In this document: in pieces, positions 34,901 through 46,576 of the stretch
How the letters are laid out: each line of letters begins with the position of its first letter
Position numbering within the stretch: the first letter of the stretch is position 1
DNA from: Doryteuthis pealeii
Lineage: Eukaryota; Mollusca; Cephalopoda; Myopsida; Loliginidae
NCBI GenBank assembly: GCA_023376005.1
Contig: CM042151.1
Span: 80,014,917-80,078,916, forward strand
DNA length: 64,000 bases
Direction of reading: 5' to 3'
Translations under genes and position numbers: made by a program
Notes under the pieces: model-generated
What the model was told of the DNA's origin: nothing
What the model saw: the letters and a program-made list of their open reading frames with translations, nothing else
Database searches by the model: none

Positions 34901-35189
34901 AACAAACAGGGCTGAGATGGTGTTCCAATTGTTCCAATGAAAAAATTAAATTCATCACTTTTTAGAACAGACCAGAGACCAAAGTAGAAATATTGACAGT
35001 TGACAGAGAGCCCCCCCCCCTCTCGGCTCGACAGTACATAATAGAAGATAGGAAGTACGATTGGTTTGGTTTGTTTTGTTTTATGGCATATCAACCTCAG
35101 TGGGTCATTTAATGCCGATAAAGTTTTGAAATAAATCAATTCTTAATGGATAATACAATTTTTTTATAAATACATTTTTCTATTTAACC

Positions 35190-35450
35190 CATAGATGGGA
35201 CCCTAACAGGTACTACCACTCCGGGTCAGAGTGGACCAGGGAGCAATGGTGATGAAGGGGTGCTCCACATTCCCCAAACCTCCAAAACTGGAACCTCACC
35301 ATCAGATAGAGTTTAACGTCATTCCCAGGACATGTAGACCCGCAGCCACCACCTTCTAGCACCCATATGATAAAAAGGGGTTGGGGCTTGCCATAAGGGC
35401 AATAGGGTTGGAAAATCATAGGAAGTACAACTAATATTATAAGGAGAATG
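35190..35450 (-). repeat. Repeat C (right arm)
   Basis: Inverted copy of repeat C: ACCCATAGATGGGACCCTAA, GGTACTACCACTCCGG, GAGCAATGGTGATGAAGGGG, GGGGTTGGGGCTTGCCATAA. Mirror of 18,060-18,310. The 68-codon minus-strand ORF here is internal to the repeat. Confidence 0.6.
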
Positions 35451-35689
35451 AATGTGAGTTGTATATCTCATCTCTTGACATTTTGAATGTTCACTTTACT
35501 CTGTCTTGTTTGGTTGTTGCACTCCTCTCTCTTATTGATTGTTTATCATATTTGGCTGCTGATAAGACTCTCCCAGAAAATCATGCTGTATTTTAAGGTC
35601 AGATTTGGGTTACTAACAAGTGTAGTTCTAGTGCTGCAGTGACCCTTAAATTAAACTGCAAACATCTCTGATAATATTGTTGTATACCC

Positions 35690-36130
35690 TTTCTTACTTC
35701 TTACTTCTAGTCGTCTTTTCTTCTGGCCGGCTTTGGGTCTATCTTCTAACATCTATCTTGGTCTGGTCTCTTCTAAGGTCTGGACTTTCTTGGGGACTTC
35801 GGGTCTGGTTTCTGTTAGGGATTTCTCCTTATCAGAAGACCTGTGTCATTGTTAGTTTTTAGGTAATAAACACAAGACTTCGATTTACTTTGATGTTACT
35901 TTATTTGTAAATCCCAAACCAGACATCTGCGCACATCCTACGAGCTTGGATCCTACTTGCTAACTCTGAAACTTACTTACTATCTAAACCGGAAGACAGG
36001 GTCCTCTATGCTTCCGGTTTCACGATTTATCCCCGGAAGACAAGGTGAGAGTGAGGTCAAGCCTTGTCACTCATCCTTCAAGGCTGTGGGCTGTAGCTTA
36101 TAACGGCCATTTTGATTTCTACACTATTGC
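35690..36130 (-). repeat. LTR-like unit, copy 2 (right arm)
   Basis: Mirror of 17,350-17,850; includes CTATCTAAACCGGAAGACAG and CTTCAAGGCTGTGGGCTGTA. Confidence 0.4.
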
Positions 36131-37089
36131 CATAAATATTAGGCATCTAATAATTATGTAAAAATATAAACAATATGACAATCACTTCAACAACAACAAC
36201 AACTCTTTTCTAAGGTAACAATGTATAACAGTAGTACTTACCTGTACTTCATATATAATAATACCAATTAGAATGAAAAGTAACTGACGATGCCTAACCT
36301 TCTTAAAATCTTTAATATAACCAGTAACAGAAAACGCCCTCTGGGCAGTGTAAAAATTAATTTTTGAAAGACATTGCCTGAGAGGGTGGGAGTTAAAAAT
36401 TCAATGTCAGGGGGTTTGTATCATAAGTAAGCAAAATCCTCATATTTATTAAAGGAGTAAAAAAACAAAAAAAAAAAAATTTGAAATGAAAACTGAGCCC
36501 CATCCCTCTCAAATAAAATGTTGCGTGCATATAATAATCAAACAATTATTTTGAATATTTTCCACATCAATTTTTTACAAAATCGTAAGTATTTACTTAT
36601 TTGTAAACTTTTTAGTTAACTTCTTGTTACTGTAAAAAAAAAAAGAGGATGAGAGTAATAAGAATATTATGACGTAAGCTGTGACGTAGAGCTATGACGT
36701 AGTTTTTGTTACAGACAGAAATACAGACAATCTCCATTATTAATAGAGATAAGTAATACTAGTATACTTAATTCTTCATCTGTAATAAACAAACCTAGTA
36801 TACTGAAACAAACCTATTAAGGTTTTTTAATGTAGAATATTGGGATTTAATAAGGATCTGAATACATATGAAACTTTAAAAAATGACCTGATATTGAAAA
36901 GGGCCGTGAATGTCACACAAAATCCCTTTATGTGATATTTATAGTTTAAACCTGTTTATTTAAAAATGCTTACCCAAATTAAGGCACATCTTATAAGCTT
37001 ATGTATCTTATAGGCCATTATATATGGTATAATAAATCATTATAATTAATTTTAATCAGGGAAAGGTTGTTTTTCTCATCATAATGTTG

Positions 37090-37580
37090 TATACCAATAA
37101 ATGTATATGTATACTCTCTTTATTCTTCTTCTGATCATCTTTGGTAACTTATGTTCTTCTTCTAGCGTCTGGACTTTGTCTTGGAGACTTCATGTCTGGT
37201 CTTCCATTGGGATTTCTCATCTATCATAAGCCCTGGGTCATTGGTAGTGTTTAGATAATAACCCAAGACTTCGAATTGCTTTAGATCATATTTTATTCCG
37301 AAATCCCCACCAGACTACCTGTGCACAGTGTGAGTATGGCAACATGCCTAAGTGCGACTTGCTCCCTTCGCGGTTTTGGCCAATATTGAACTAAACTTTC
37401 TTTCTAATCTAAACCAGAGGAGGGTCTTTTCCACCAATTCTGACAGTATCCACCAGAAGGAGGATCAGGATGAGGTCAAGCCATGTCACTCAATCCTTCA
37501 AGGCCACCAGCTGCAACTTATAACAGCCATTTTGGTTTATACACTAATGGTACATAAGTGTTAGGGTACTAACAATTATG
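37090..37580 (-). repeat. LTR-like unit, copy 1 (right arm)
   Basis: Mirror of 15,905-16,390; includes AATCTAAACCAGAGGAGG and CCTTCAAGGCCACCAGC. A 70-codon frame across it (37,352-37,564) is not supported as a gene. Confidence 0.4.
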
Positions 37581-39023
37581 TAACAATAATAATTTATATT
37601 CAAATCTACAGAAGAGTAGTTTTAGCTTTTATTTCTAATTAATAATAATAATCTATATTTCATTTAAAAAAATTTTTTAATGAGGATACATAGAATGCCT
37701 TAGCACTGAAAAAATTAAATAGTCCTGGTAGTCTCAATTATGATTTTTGTTTTTAGCTAAAAAGGGCTCTTCAGGTTGACACAGTTCCTGACCCAGATAT
37801 ACAGTATCATATGAACACCATTTAAAAAATAAATTTGTATCCAAATCTCTATATTCAAATAAATCAACAATTTCAGTCCATAACACTGTGTTTCCCAAAA
37901 AAATAAGACTAGGCTTATATTAATTTTCACACCAAAATAAAACACTAAGAATTATTTGGGGGGGATGTTGAGTGTTTGTGTTGCATGATGTAATTGTGAA
38001 GAATGCTTATTTCTTTGGTTTGTCTGCTACTCCCAACTAGGACTTATTTTAAGGGGAGGGCTTATATCAAAATCATCCTGAAAAATCCTGCAAGGTCTTA
38101 CTTTGCTGGAAGGTCTTATTTTCAGGAAAACATGGTATAGGATAAAAGAAAAACATTTTGAGGATTAAGTAAAATTCAAAGATATTTTTAAAGTTTTGAC
38201 TTTGCTAAATAATGTGTTTATCCTTTTGCATAAAACTTGGTTCCCACGGGGAAAATTTAAAAAATAAGAACTATTTTATATAGATTCTTTCCCATTTTGT
38301 AGATTCTCACCTGATTAAAATTATTCCTACTGTGAGAGGAGAGCTAATACCATCTATTTAAGAATCAATGTAATTGGAAATATAGAAGTTTTCACTTATT
38401 CACTGTATTCATAAGTTTGCTATATATTTTGGGTTTTAGAGAATTCTTTTAATGAAAAGAGAATTTACTGGAAGACTACATGAAGCACCAAATAATTTTT
38501 TCTAAAAAGTGGCAGAAAATAGCTAAAAAAAAAAGGCAATGTGAACACATTGTTCAGCAAAGTTAATGTCAAAATTAATAAAATATCTTTGCATGACAAG
38601 AGTTGAATTCATGTTTGTTTGATTCAAGCAAAATATGTCTAGTTTTTAGCACCCTGATAATGGAACACCTGGTGTTACCAAAAGCCTTAATAATAAACTT
38701 TAAGTGTTTCTTTAAAAAAACTAAAGTATTGTATCAATTTTCTTTTTTTAAATAAATTTTTTGGCAAAACTCTGTATATATCAAATTAGTGTAAGTTGAT
38801 GCTATTTATTTTTTACATTATTGTAAAGGAAAAAAAAGTTGCTCTCTAGCAAGATCATGGTATAAAATGATTTTTGTTCAATGTGCTTACGTTTGAATGT
38901 TTGAATCACCTGAAAAATTTAATACAGACCATGCATAATCAAAGTTTCTATTTACTGTGTCAAGATATGCATTGTTAAGTAGTCAGCAAAAAGTCTAAAG
39001 CAGGTACTCTTACAAACGTAGCA

Positions 39024-40524
39024 TTAAACTTCAGCATGTATTCGCACATGTCTTTTGAGATTTGAACTCTTTGAAAACCTGCTCCACACACTTCACAAGT
39101 GTAGGGTCTCTCTCCTGTGTGAGCTCGCATATGTTCTTTAAGATTTGAACTGCGTGAAAATGTTAATCCACACACTATACAAGAAAAAGGTTCTTCTCCA
39201 CTGTGAGTCCGCTTGTGCATTTTTAAACTGGATCTCTGAGAAAATGCTGATCCGCACACTTTACAGTAATATGTTTTTCCTCCAGTGTGTGTTCGCACAT
39301 GATTACTTAAATGTGAACGCTGTAAAAATGCTGACCCACACACTTGACAAGAATATGGTTTTCTCCAGTGTGTATTCGCAAGTGAGCTTTCAAGTGTGAA
39401 CTCCTTGAAAACGCTGATCACACACAGGAGAACTGTATGTGTTCGCACATGTATTTTTTAAACTGTAAGTCTGAGAAAATGATGATCCACACACTTGACA
39501 AGAGTAGGGTTTCTCACCAGTGTGTATCCGCATGTGAACTTTTAAATGTGAATTGCGTGTAAATGCTGATCCACAGACTTTGCAAACATGAGTTTTCTCT
39601 TTTTTGTGTGTTTGCTTGTGACTGTCTAAATATGTATCCCATGAAAATTCAGATGTGGATACATCAAAAGTGTTTGTTTTTTCTCCACTGTGTGTCTCTG
39701 AGTATTTTTCAAAATCTGAATCTTCTATTGTGTGCGTTTCCAGATGTGTTTTTAGATCTAGTCTTTTTGAAAATGTTGATCCACAAACTTGACAAGAAAA
39801 TGACTCTTTTGCAGCATGCGTTCGCATATGTTTCTTTAAAGTTTTACTTTCTGAAAATGTTGATTCACATACAGTACAAGTATATGCTTCCTCTCCATTG
39901 TGTGTTTTCATGTGTATAGTTAAATCTGAACTTTGCCAGAATGAGGACCCACACTCTTCACAATTATATCGTTTTCTTTCAGGGTGTGTTTGCATGTGTC
40001 TTTTCAAACTTGAAATCTGTGAAAATGCTGACCCACATACTTCACAAGAGTATGGTTTTTCTTCAGTGTGTGTTCGCATATGTCTTTTCAGAGTTGAACA
40101 CTGTGAAAATGCCCTACCACACACTTCACATATGTAGGGTTTATCTCCAGTATGTATTCGCATATGTATTTTTACATTGTAATTCTTTGAAAATCCTGCA
40201 CCACACACTGGACAAGAAAAGGGTTTCTCTCCAGTCTGTTTCTGTAAACATGCTTTCAAATCTGAACTCATTGTGAATACTGATGCATGCACTTTCTTTT
40301 CTTGCCAGTATGTCTATCACATGTATCTTTAAACTGAAAGAGTGAAAAATGCTGAGCCACACACTTCACATGAATGGGGTTTCTCTTCAGTGATTTCCTG
40401 TACATGAATTTTTAAATGTAAATTGTTTAAATGCTGATCAAGAAATTTTGAAACTGCACAAAAATGATTCTTCTCCAATAAGAAAAATCATATGAAGTCA
40501 TTTGTTCTCCACCACAATTGATAT
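39024..40524 (-). CDS. ZNF-A: poly-C2H2 zinc-finger protein, terminal exon, frame breaks
   Basis: This encodes a nuclear sequence-specific DNA-binding protein of the C2H2 type; no effector domain is visible. The exon starts after a strong acceptor (TTTCTTCTTTATTCCCAG ending at 40,525). About a dozen fingers are readable on the minus strand. The main open block (40,292-39,390) holds fingers such as CPVCGAGFSKNYNVKIH, CEVCGRAFSQCSTLKRH and CKVCGSAFTRNSHLKVH, joined by TGEKPY-type linkers. A second block (39,390-39,080) holds four more. One finger-length segment near 39,700 (SDFEKYSETH to SWDTYLDSH) has lost its cysteines. Frame shifts occur near 40,340, 40,300, 39,430 and 39,080. The last is a missing T in a T run that the left arm still has, giving a stop at 39,024-39,026. 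AATAAA on the minus strand at about 38,804-38,809 could be the poly-A signal. Indels may be sequencing errors or true decay. Confidence 0.7.
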
Positions 40525-42616
40525 CTGGGAATAAAGAAGAAATTATTAACGAAAATGGTAGAATCAGGCATTGTTTACAGTTAGAAAATAACAATAAGTG
40601 TTGGACTGAACTCCCATATATAATTCACCAAATGTCTTTTTATTTGTCATAATATTAGGGCAGCTAGACAGCTATGGTTACCAAATTTTCTGTGTTTACT
40701 AATGGGACCCAAGAGCATATTTTAGCAAGTTTGTGGAGTTAGTAGTGTAACATTTTAAGTGAATGGTATTGGGATGGAATAGATATTTTTTTAAAGTAAC
40801 AAGTATTATAGAATAGAGTAAATGTTTTTCATGTAACTAAGCAAAAATAATTGATTACACAAAAGTATCCAAAATGTACATAAATATTTCTAAAATAGAC
40901 CTCATTTCTCAGCCTCAAAAAAAAAGAAATCAAATGTTGATCAATTTTGAAGACATAGTAACTTTATATCTACTTTATATACCTTTATTTATTTATGTAT
41001 TGACTCTCCAGTGATTATCATTTCAATACGAATATAAGCATTACAAAAGTATCTTGGTTAATGCAATAACAATAGCTTTTTCAGATTTGGACTGACACTT
41101 AACATGCAGGAGTTGGGGGAAAAAAGCAATGAAAATTACATATACATATGATAGTTGGGAAGGGGAGTCTTACATACACAGGATTTTTCCACGTTTTTAA
41201 TTTTGTAGCTGGAAGAGAGAGGAGTTGGAATTGTTCCCAATCTTATCTAGTAGGCTAGGTGTCACAAGTTATGCTTAATTTAGCACCCAGACTGACACCT
41301 GTCTCAATCAAATTTAATCATTCTTAGCAAAAGACCCTGCCTTGAATGAAGAGATCTGGATCTTTATTTGTAAAATCAGTTTCATTATTACCAGGTATTT
41401 TTTGGTGTGGGTGATACTATATGATTCAATATCTATTTATAATAACTGTACTGTATTTGTAAGAATTTAATCTTGAAACTGCATTTTGAAAAAAAATAAC
41501 CCCCTCTCACAGTGAGACTAAGAAAAAATGTTGGTTGTATGCAATTTATTTGGGAGTGAATGGAAATTAAATTTGATTATAAATGGTAGATCAGGTAAAA
41601 AGTTTGGAGCATACTAATAGAGAAATCCAAATGAATCAACTGAATTTGAGCATTCAAAAGCTGGTGATAATATTTCTCTTCTTCATAGTAACATTGTCAA
41701 AATAAATATAATTAGAACAATGATCACAGGTAAGACATTTCTAATGGCCTTTACTTCTTAGATTATTAAAAAGAATAGCAAAAATATGTACCCTCTGGAC
41801 ACATATATTTAAGTTTTAATATAACTAAATATTATACTGAATTAGAAAGACTAATGAAATTAAATAACATCATAAGAAAAATCAACAAAAAAATCACAGT
41901 AAATTTGTTGTAAATAATCATGTTAAAAAGAAAATCACCCCCCCCCCAAAAAAAATAACAGTAAATCGAAATTTCAGGATTATGGGTCCGTATTCAACCC
42001 TAAATGTTTTTAATTTGCTCATGGAATCAACCTGATACAAAAATGGTATGATATATTGAGCTTTGGTCCCTAGGGGTAAAGTTGAAAAAATGTGACACGG
42101 TGACCTACTGACATTCGATTTATTATTAGAGATCCATTTCAACTGACCTTTTATCACAGTATGCATTATGCATAATTTATCAAATTCACATAACAAGTAA
42201 TTTCCGGTGCTTTTAATCAATATGAACTTTATATTTTCCAGAAATTTGTCAGTTGTTTTTTTCACTTTTGGGTGTGTTCAGTTAACAACTGTTGAAATTC
42301 ACTTTAGTCAGTACAAATTAACACTAACAGACTCTAATAATAATAAGGGTCAGAAGTTATCTGCCCTAATCCATTTATTGTACGGGTGAGTTACTTGCCC
42401 TTTGACCTATTGATTTCAGTCATTGTTTTTTAAATAAATTAAACACCTCGTGTTATGAAAAGCAGTCCTAACGTGTTGCCTCGTTAATCCAATGGAAGGT
42501 ATCTCAATTGGAATATGTTTAAATGAATAACTGTGCTTGCCAAAGACAAAAAAGGTATGTCTCTTTTTCCTGTGGGATTAAGTTAATAAATTCCCAACAA
42601 CAACTGCTATAGAATA
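40525..42616. other. Presumed ZNF-A intron or spacer, AT-rich
   Basis: No exon-like frame or repeat family is recognised in 2.1 kb. An open frame of 115 codons on the minus strand (41,918-42,265) begins beside a poly-C/poly-A run and shows no motif. If the donor at 45,020 is used, this lies within a 4.5-kb intron. Confidence 0.4.
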
Positions 42617-42880
42617 AGTAAAAGTAAAGTAAAGTCGTCGGGCTGGCCTAATGTCGGTATCAACCAGACAGCGAGGGAGTCTATCCCCTTTTTAATAGTG
42701 CTAGACCAAGGAGATTATTTTAGCATCTGAGGTAGAGCGCCACATCTACCATCAGCTCCTCACTTTACCGCACACATCTCTGTGCAACTCATATGCTGAG
42801 TTGGTGAGGGCCGGTATCGAACCAAGAACTTTGTGATTCCTAGCCAAACACTCTATCAACTGAGCTAAACCGGCCCTTAT
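42617..42880 (-). mobile_element. SINE family A
   Basis: On the minus strand: GGGCCGGTTTAGCTCAGTTG (A-box), then GGTTCGATACCGGCCC (B-box), then CTCACCAACTCAGCATATGA and the body ending GATACCGACATTAGGCCAGC. The 3' tail on the minus strand is a short TTTAC-type repeat (GACTTTACTTTACTTTTAC). The 63-codon ORF here is the SINE. Confidence 0.75.
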
Positions 42881-43059
42881 GCTATAGAATAAAGAAAACC
42901 AAAGAGACTTCTCCTCCATTCCCCTTCCTCCCCCAAATCCCAACTTTGAGGCATTGATGTATATATGAAGATTTTCCTGTGTGGTTTGTAGTGAATATAA
43001 AGAAAATAATACCAGTGGCAGTACTCCTAGGTTTGAATGGAGTTAACCGCAAATGTGGC

Positions 43060-43445
43060 AGACAGGTTAAGAGTCAAAGAAGTAAAACGAACGACAAGAT
43101 GTGAATAAAAGACTTGTATTAGATATAGAACTTGCAAACTTTAGTCTCGTTTGCGCAATTATATATGTATATAATTGTCACTTAGCTGTTTATCCTGGGA
43201 TATGGGGTATTAACGGAGCCCCTTGCTACGGCTTTCTGATATAGTTCGGATATAGATGGACTTCTGTTTGCGTCCGACTCCGGTTCTGTTGAAGAATAGT
43301 GGGAGCGACCTTTTGTTCGGTCCGTTCCCTTTTGTTGCTGGTACAGAAGAGGGTGGGTTTCACACTTTTGGGTTTGGCGCCAAAGTATGCTGGCTCATGA
43401 TTGGTTGTTTGAAACAGAGGCTCGCAGACAAGGGACGATAACCCC
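43060..43445. mobile_element. LTR-like or retroelement end, uncertain
   Basis: A CpG-richer block has AATAAAAGACTTGTATTAG at about 43,107 and GACTCCGGTTCTGTTG, GGTTTGGCGCCAAAG further on. Overlapping opposite frames of 61-73 codons are not gene-like. The poly-A signal followed by a GC-richer segment recalls LTR R-U5, without a partner copy. Confidence 0.2.
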
Positions 43446-43914
43446 ATACCCCAGAATTCTTAATATGGAATGTGCTAAAAAAATATTTTTATTTCATTTT
43501 TAAATTAAAATAGTTTGATGACAATTTAAAATTTGAGAGAAAATTGAGAGGAAATTGTTGAGAATTAGTGCATATTTAGGAGTAGAAAAAATATACAGAA
43601 CAAAGTATATATTCACCCAACCCCTCCACCATGGACAGGATGTGATATAACTTTTTGGCTACTTTAAACCGCTCTCAGCCTCTCTCACACTATACCCAAG
43701 CAAAGTATAAAAACTGATAGTACATTATAATTGAGCAGAAGGACTCAGATTACAATAATAATAGGACTTTATTTGAATAGAATGAGTTCTGGGATGAATA
43801 GATAATCATATTAAATATCCCATCATACAGGTAAAAAAAATAAAATAAAATTTGGCACAAAATTTGGGAAAATTTAGTAGGCAAAGAATTATAGACAATT
43901 TTCAAGCCAAGTAA

Positions 43915-43992
43915 AGCTGATTTGAATTCAGAGTTTTCCCTTCTCCTAGACTGGTTGCCTTACTAAAGCTAGAGAATACAGTCTCCTATACC
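43915..43992 (-). mobile_element. SINE family B fragment
   Basis: This matches the 3' part of family B in reverse (TTTGAATTCAGAGTTTTCCC, CTCCTAGACTGGTTGCCT, AGTCTCCTATACC). No head is present. Confidence 0.5.
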
Positions 43993-45014
43993 ATGTTGAT
44001 AACTACAAAAATGTAGGCAAAATTAACTTTAAAATTAAAGTTTTTTATTTTATTTTTAGTCTAAAATAGTTATTATTCAATAATATCGAACACGATTAAT
44101 GGTCAGAATAAATAAAATTCCAAATTTGAATAACTAATAAAAAAGATTATATCGATTTAAAAAAAATGGAATTTTAAAAGCAATGGCATGAATGAATGTT
44201 TTTTTTACTTTTAGTTTTTGTTTTACAATATGATTTAATAAATAAAATAAAAAGTTGCTAGACAAAAAATTGATTTTGTTTTTTCAAACTTATCAAATTT
44301 TCCGATTTAAGGCACTTCAGGCCCAAAGGTACGAGGATCGTTCAAAAAGTTATAAGAATCACCCAGAAAGAAGAGATACATAAAAACAGAAGAAGAAAAA
44401 AAAATAATTCAGATTTCTATCTTAATTTCTGTGCAGGTAAGGCTCATACAAATGCGAGTAGTGTGCGACAAATCTAAAAGAAGTCATGATGTATCTGGGT
44501 GGGGCTTAGAACTTTTAGAATGACCCTCGTAAATTTAGCATAAATGAAAAGGGATATTTAAAGTAAAATATTTTCTGTATATTTTTTTTAATCAAAAGAA
44601 AAAAAAAATAGCTCATCGATTTAAGATGTACTGAAAATTTTATTAAATTTCTATAATTAGCTGAATTTCTGTGGATTTTCCGAATGCAGAGAAGTATTCT
44701 AAATAAATTTGAATGAGTGATATTTCAATGTTTATTTTTTCTTCTTTTTTTGTTTTTTAACAAATAAAAAAAAAATCAACCACAAAAATCTATCGAACGA
44801 AAATACTTTTCATATAATACCAATTTTCCTTCTAAAAAGAAATAAAAGAAAACAAACTTTTGTTAACGATTCAGATTTTGTTTTGCTTTGTTTTGTTTTT
44901 GTTTTGAGGAAAACCTCGTAAAAAGTTCGGGAGAAAACAAAACAATGCAACGTCAGAGAAATAAAACGGAGATAACATCCATGTATATTTTAAAGTAAAT
45001 TAAATAAACATTAC
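43993..45014. other. AT-rich intergenic DNA upstream of module 3
   Basis: Long A/T runs with no coding signature. General texture, including AAATTTTATTAAATTTC and AATTAGCTGAATTT, resembles the AT-rich sequences downstream of the other donor modules. Confidence 0.4.
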
Positions 45015-45070
45015 ACTTACAACTTTTGTTTTCGTTTGTCTGATCCGTCTTTCGGTGAACAATGTTACAA
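45015..45070 (-). promoter_or_regulatory. Candidate splice donor of a 5' exon (module 3, ZNF-A)
   Basis: On the minus strand GATCAGACAAACGAAAACAA then AAGTT|GTAAGT, with the donor at 45,015-45,020. It lies about 4.5 kb upstream of the ZNF-A acceptor on the same strand. Upstream of it, a CAAGGGAGATAATTG motif at about 45,173 recurs near module 4 (59,068). Confidence 0.35.
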
Positions 45071-45423
45071 GAAAAGAAAGGAAGAAAGCATAGAAATCTA
45101 AATGGTTCGTGTTAAATTTTCTTATAATACAGATCGCCATTGACACAAAAATGTCATCTAAAGAGCGTAAAACAAGGGAGATAATTGATTTTCATTATTT
45201 AACGAATATAAGAATTGTTTCAATGGAATCTTTAAAATTTTCATTTTTTTTCTCTTTTCTTCAATAAATAATTTTAAAAAAAAATGCAGGGTTGATAAGA
45301 TCTATTCCATAATTTTATGTTCTATAATTTATTTTCTGTAATTTCCATAGACTTTTCTATAAATTTTTCTATAACTTAATAATTAATTAATTGAAATTAT
45401 AGATAATTAATTGAAAGGAAAAT

Positions 45424-45502
45424 ATAATATATATATTATATATATATATATTATATTATATATATATATTATATATATATTATATATATATATATATATA
45501 TG
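45424..45502. repeat. (TA)n microsatellite
   Basis: About 80 bp of TA with occasional TTA interruptions. The 116- and 60-codon ORFs that include it are not genes. Confidence 0.85.
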
Positions 45503-45689
45503 GACTCTCCCGTCGATTTTTCGACGTATGAGGGTTCATACACACAATGAACTCCCACACAGGGATTTGTTTATAGTGGTGAAGGCTTGTGTTGGACCAT
45601 CCATATTTTTTGGCACAGTCGATAGGAAAGAATTGGTGCATCAAGGGTTGCCACAAACCCAATCAACGACCGACCTCAGAAAATTTTTA

Positions 45690-45765
45690 ATTCAGAGTTA
45701 TCCCTCTTCTAGACTGGTTACCTATCCAAGGCTGAAGAGCCCAGTCTGCCCTACTATTTAATGGA
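45690..45765 (-). mobile_element. SINE family B fragment
   Basis: Contains TTCAGAGTTATCCCTCTTCT, AGACTGGTTACCT and CCCAGTCTGCCCTACTATTT, the family B body in reverse. A preceding unclassified repeat-like piece (45,505-45,685) has no recognised identity. Confidence 0.5.
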
Positions 45766-46114
45766 ATCTTTTAAAAAATCTGGTCTTATAAAAGAGAAAA
45801 AAAAGAAAAGAAAAAATACATATCATTATTATTATTACTCTATGCAAGTTTTTCATATGAGTCTCAACTGGTGGTTTTTCACTGAAGTCCAAGTGACAGC
45901 ATGTCACCTCAGATCCCCAGGACTCTTTTAAGTATTCTAGCTGATCTTAATGGTACTGTGGTCAAGATGCCCTTAATTCTTCTTTTGCTCTCCTGTCTCC
46001 TTAAGTCTCTTTTTCAGGCCTTTGGGGTCTTTTCCAGGGGCTAAACTACAATTATCAATGAAATTGATTACTAATTAGGACAGCCTATTCTAGTAGTGAC
46101 CACCACAAGCCCAG

Positions 46115-46335
46115 TTTAACAGGTTTGAATTCAGAGTTTTTCTTCTCCTAGACTGGTTGCCTAACCAAGGTTAAAGAGCCCAGTCTGTCCTACTATTTGC
46201 CAATACCTGGAGGGAGAGTAGTTGGATTCCTACCTTTCCCAAGGGTATTAGCGCTATGTAAACTGTAGCCTTGTCCAGGATTTGAACTCATGTCAACAAG
46301 TCCATTTTTTAGATGTCTAACCATTAGAAAATGCG
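46115..46335 (-). mobile_element. SINE family B, near full length
   Basis: On the minus strand the head reads TCTAATGGTTAGACATCTAA, then GAGTTCAAATCCTGG (B-box), then a body with CCAACTACTCTCCCTCCAGG and GACAGACTGGGCTCTTTAAC. The head here is closer to a true tRNA than in the 6.1-kb copy. Confidence 0.65.
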
Positions 46336-46576
46336 CTTCCAACTATTAGCATCACTATCACTTTCATGTTCCACCACTTTTTTCATCTCTGAAAAGATAC
46401 AAATATTTTTATTTTCTTCTTCTTTCTTTTATTTTTACTCATGGTCCACTAGATCAGCAAAATCCACTTGTTGACAAGTTCTTGTTAATTAATATTAGGC
46501 CTGGTTGTCTGGTCGGAATTAGCCGATACCATTTGTATCTCAATGTCTCAAGGAATTTTGTGAACATTGTTTTTTA

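Larger units (their letters stand above)
26796..39235 (-). repeat. Right arm of the giant inverted repeat (about 12.4 kb)
   Basis: Reverse complement of 14,320-26,733. This arm joins uninterrupted coding sequence of ZNF-A at its outer end (39,235), whereas the left arm ends in unrelated AT-rich DNA. If one arm is spurious or derived, the right arm is the natural ancestral position. Confidence 0.9.

Noticed and set aside
39145..40276. Plus-strand ORFs of 79-118 codons across ZNF-A
   Set aside because: They are antisense shadows of the finger array; the regular Cys/Leu/His pattern comes from reading TGEKP-finger repeats backwards.
45411..45761. 116-codon ORF with Ile/Tyr repeats
   Set aside because: Translation of a (TA)n microsatellite followed by SINE sequence.
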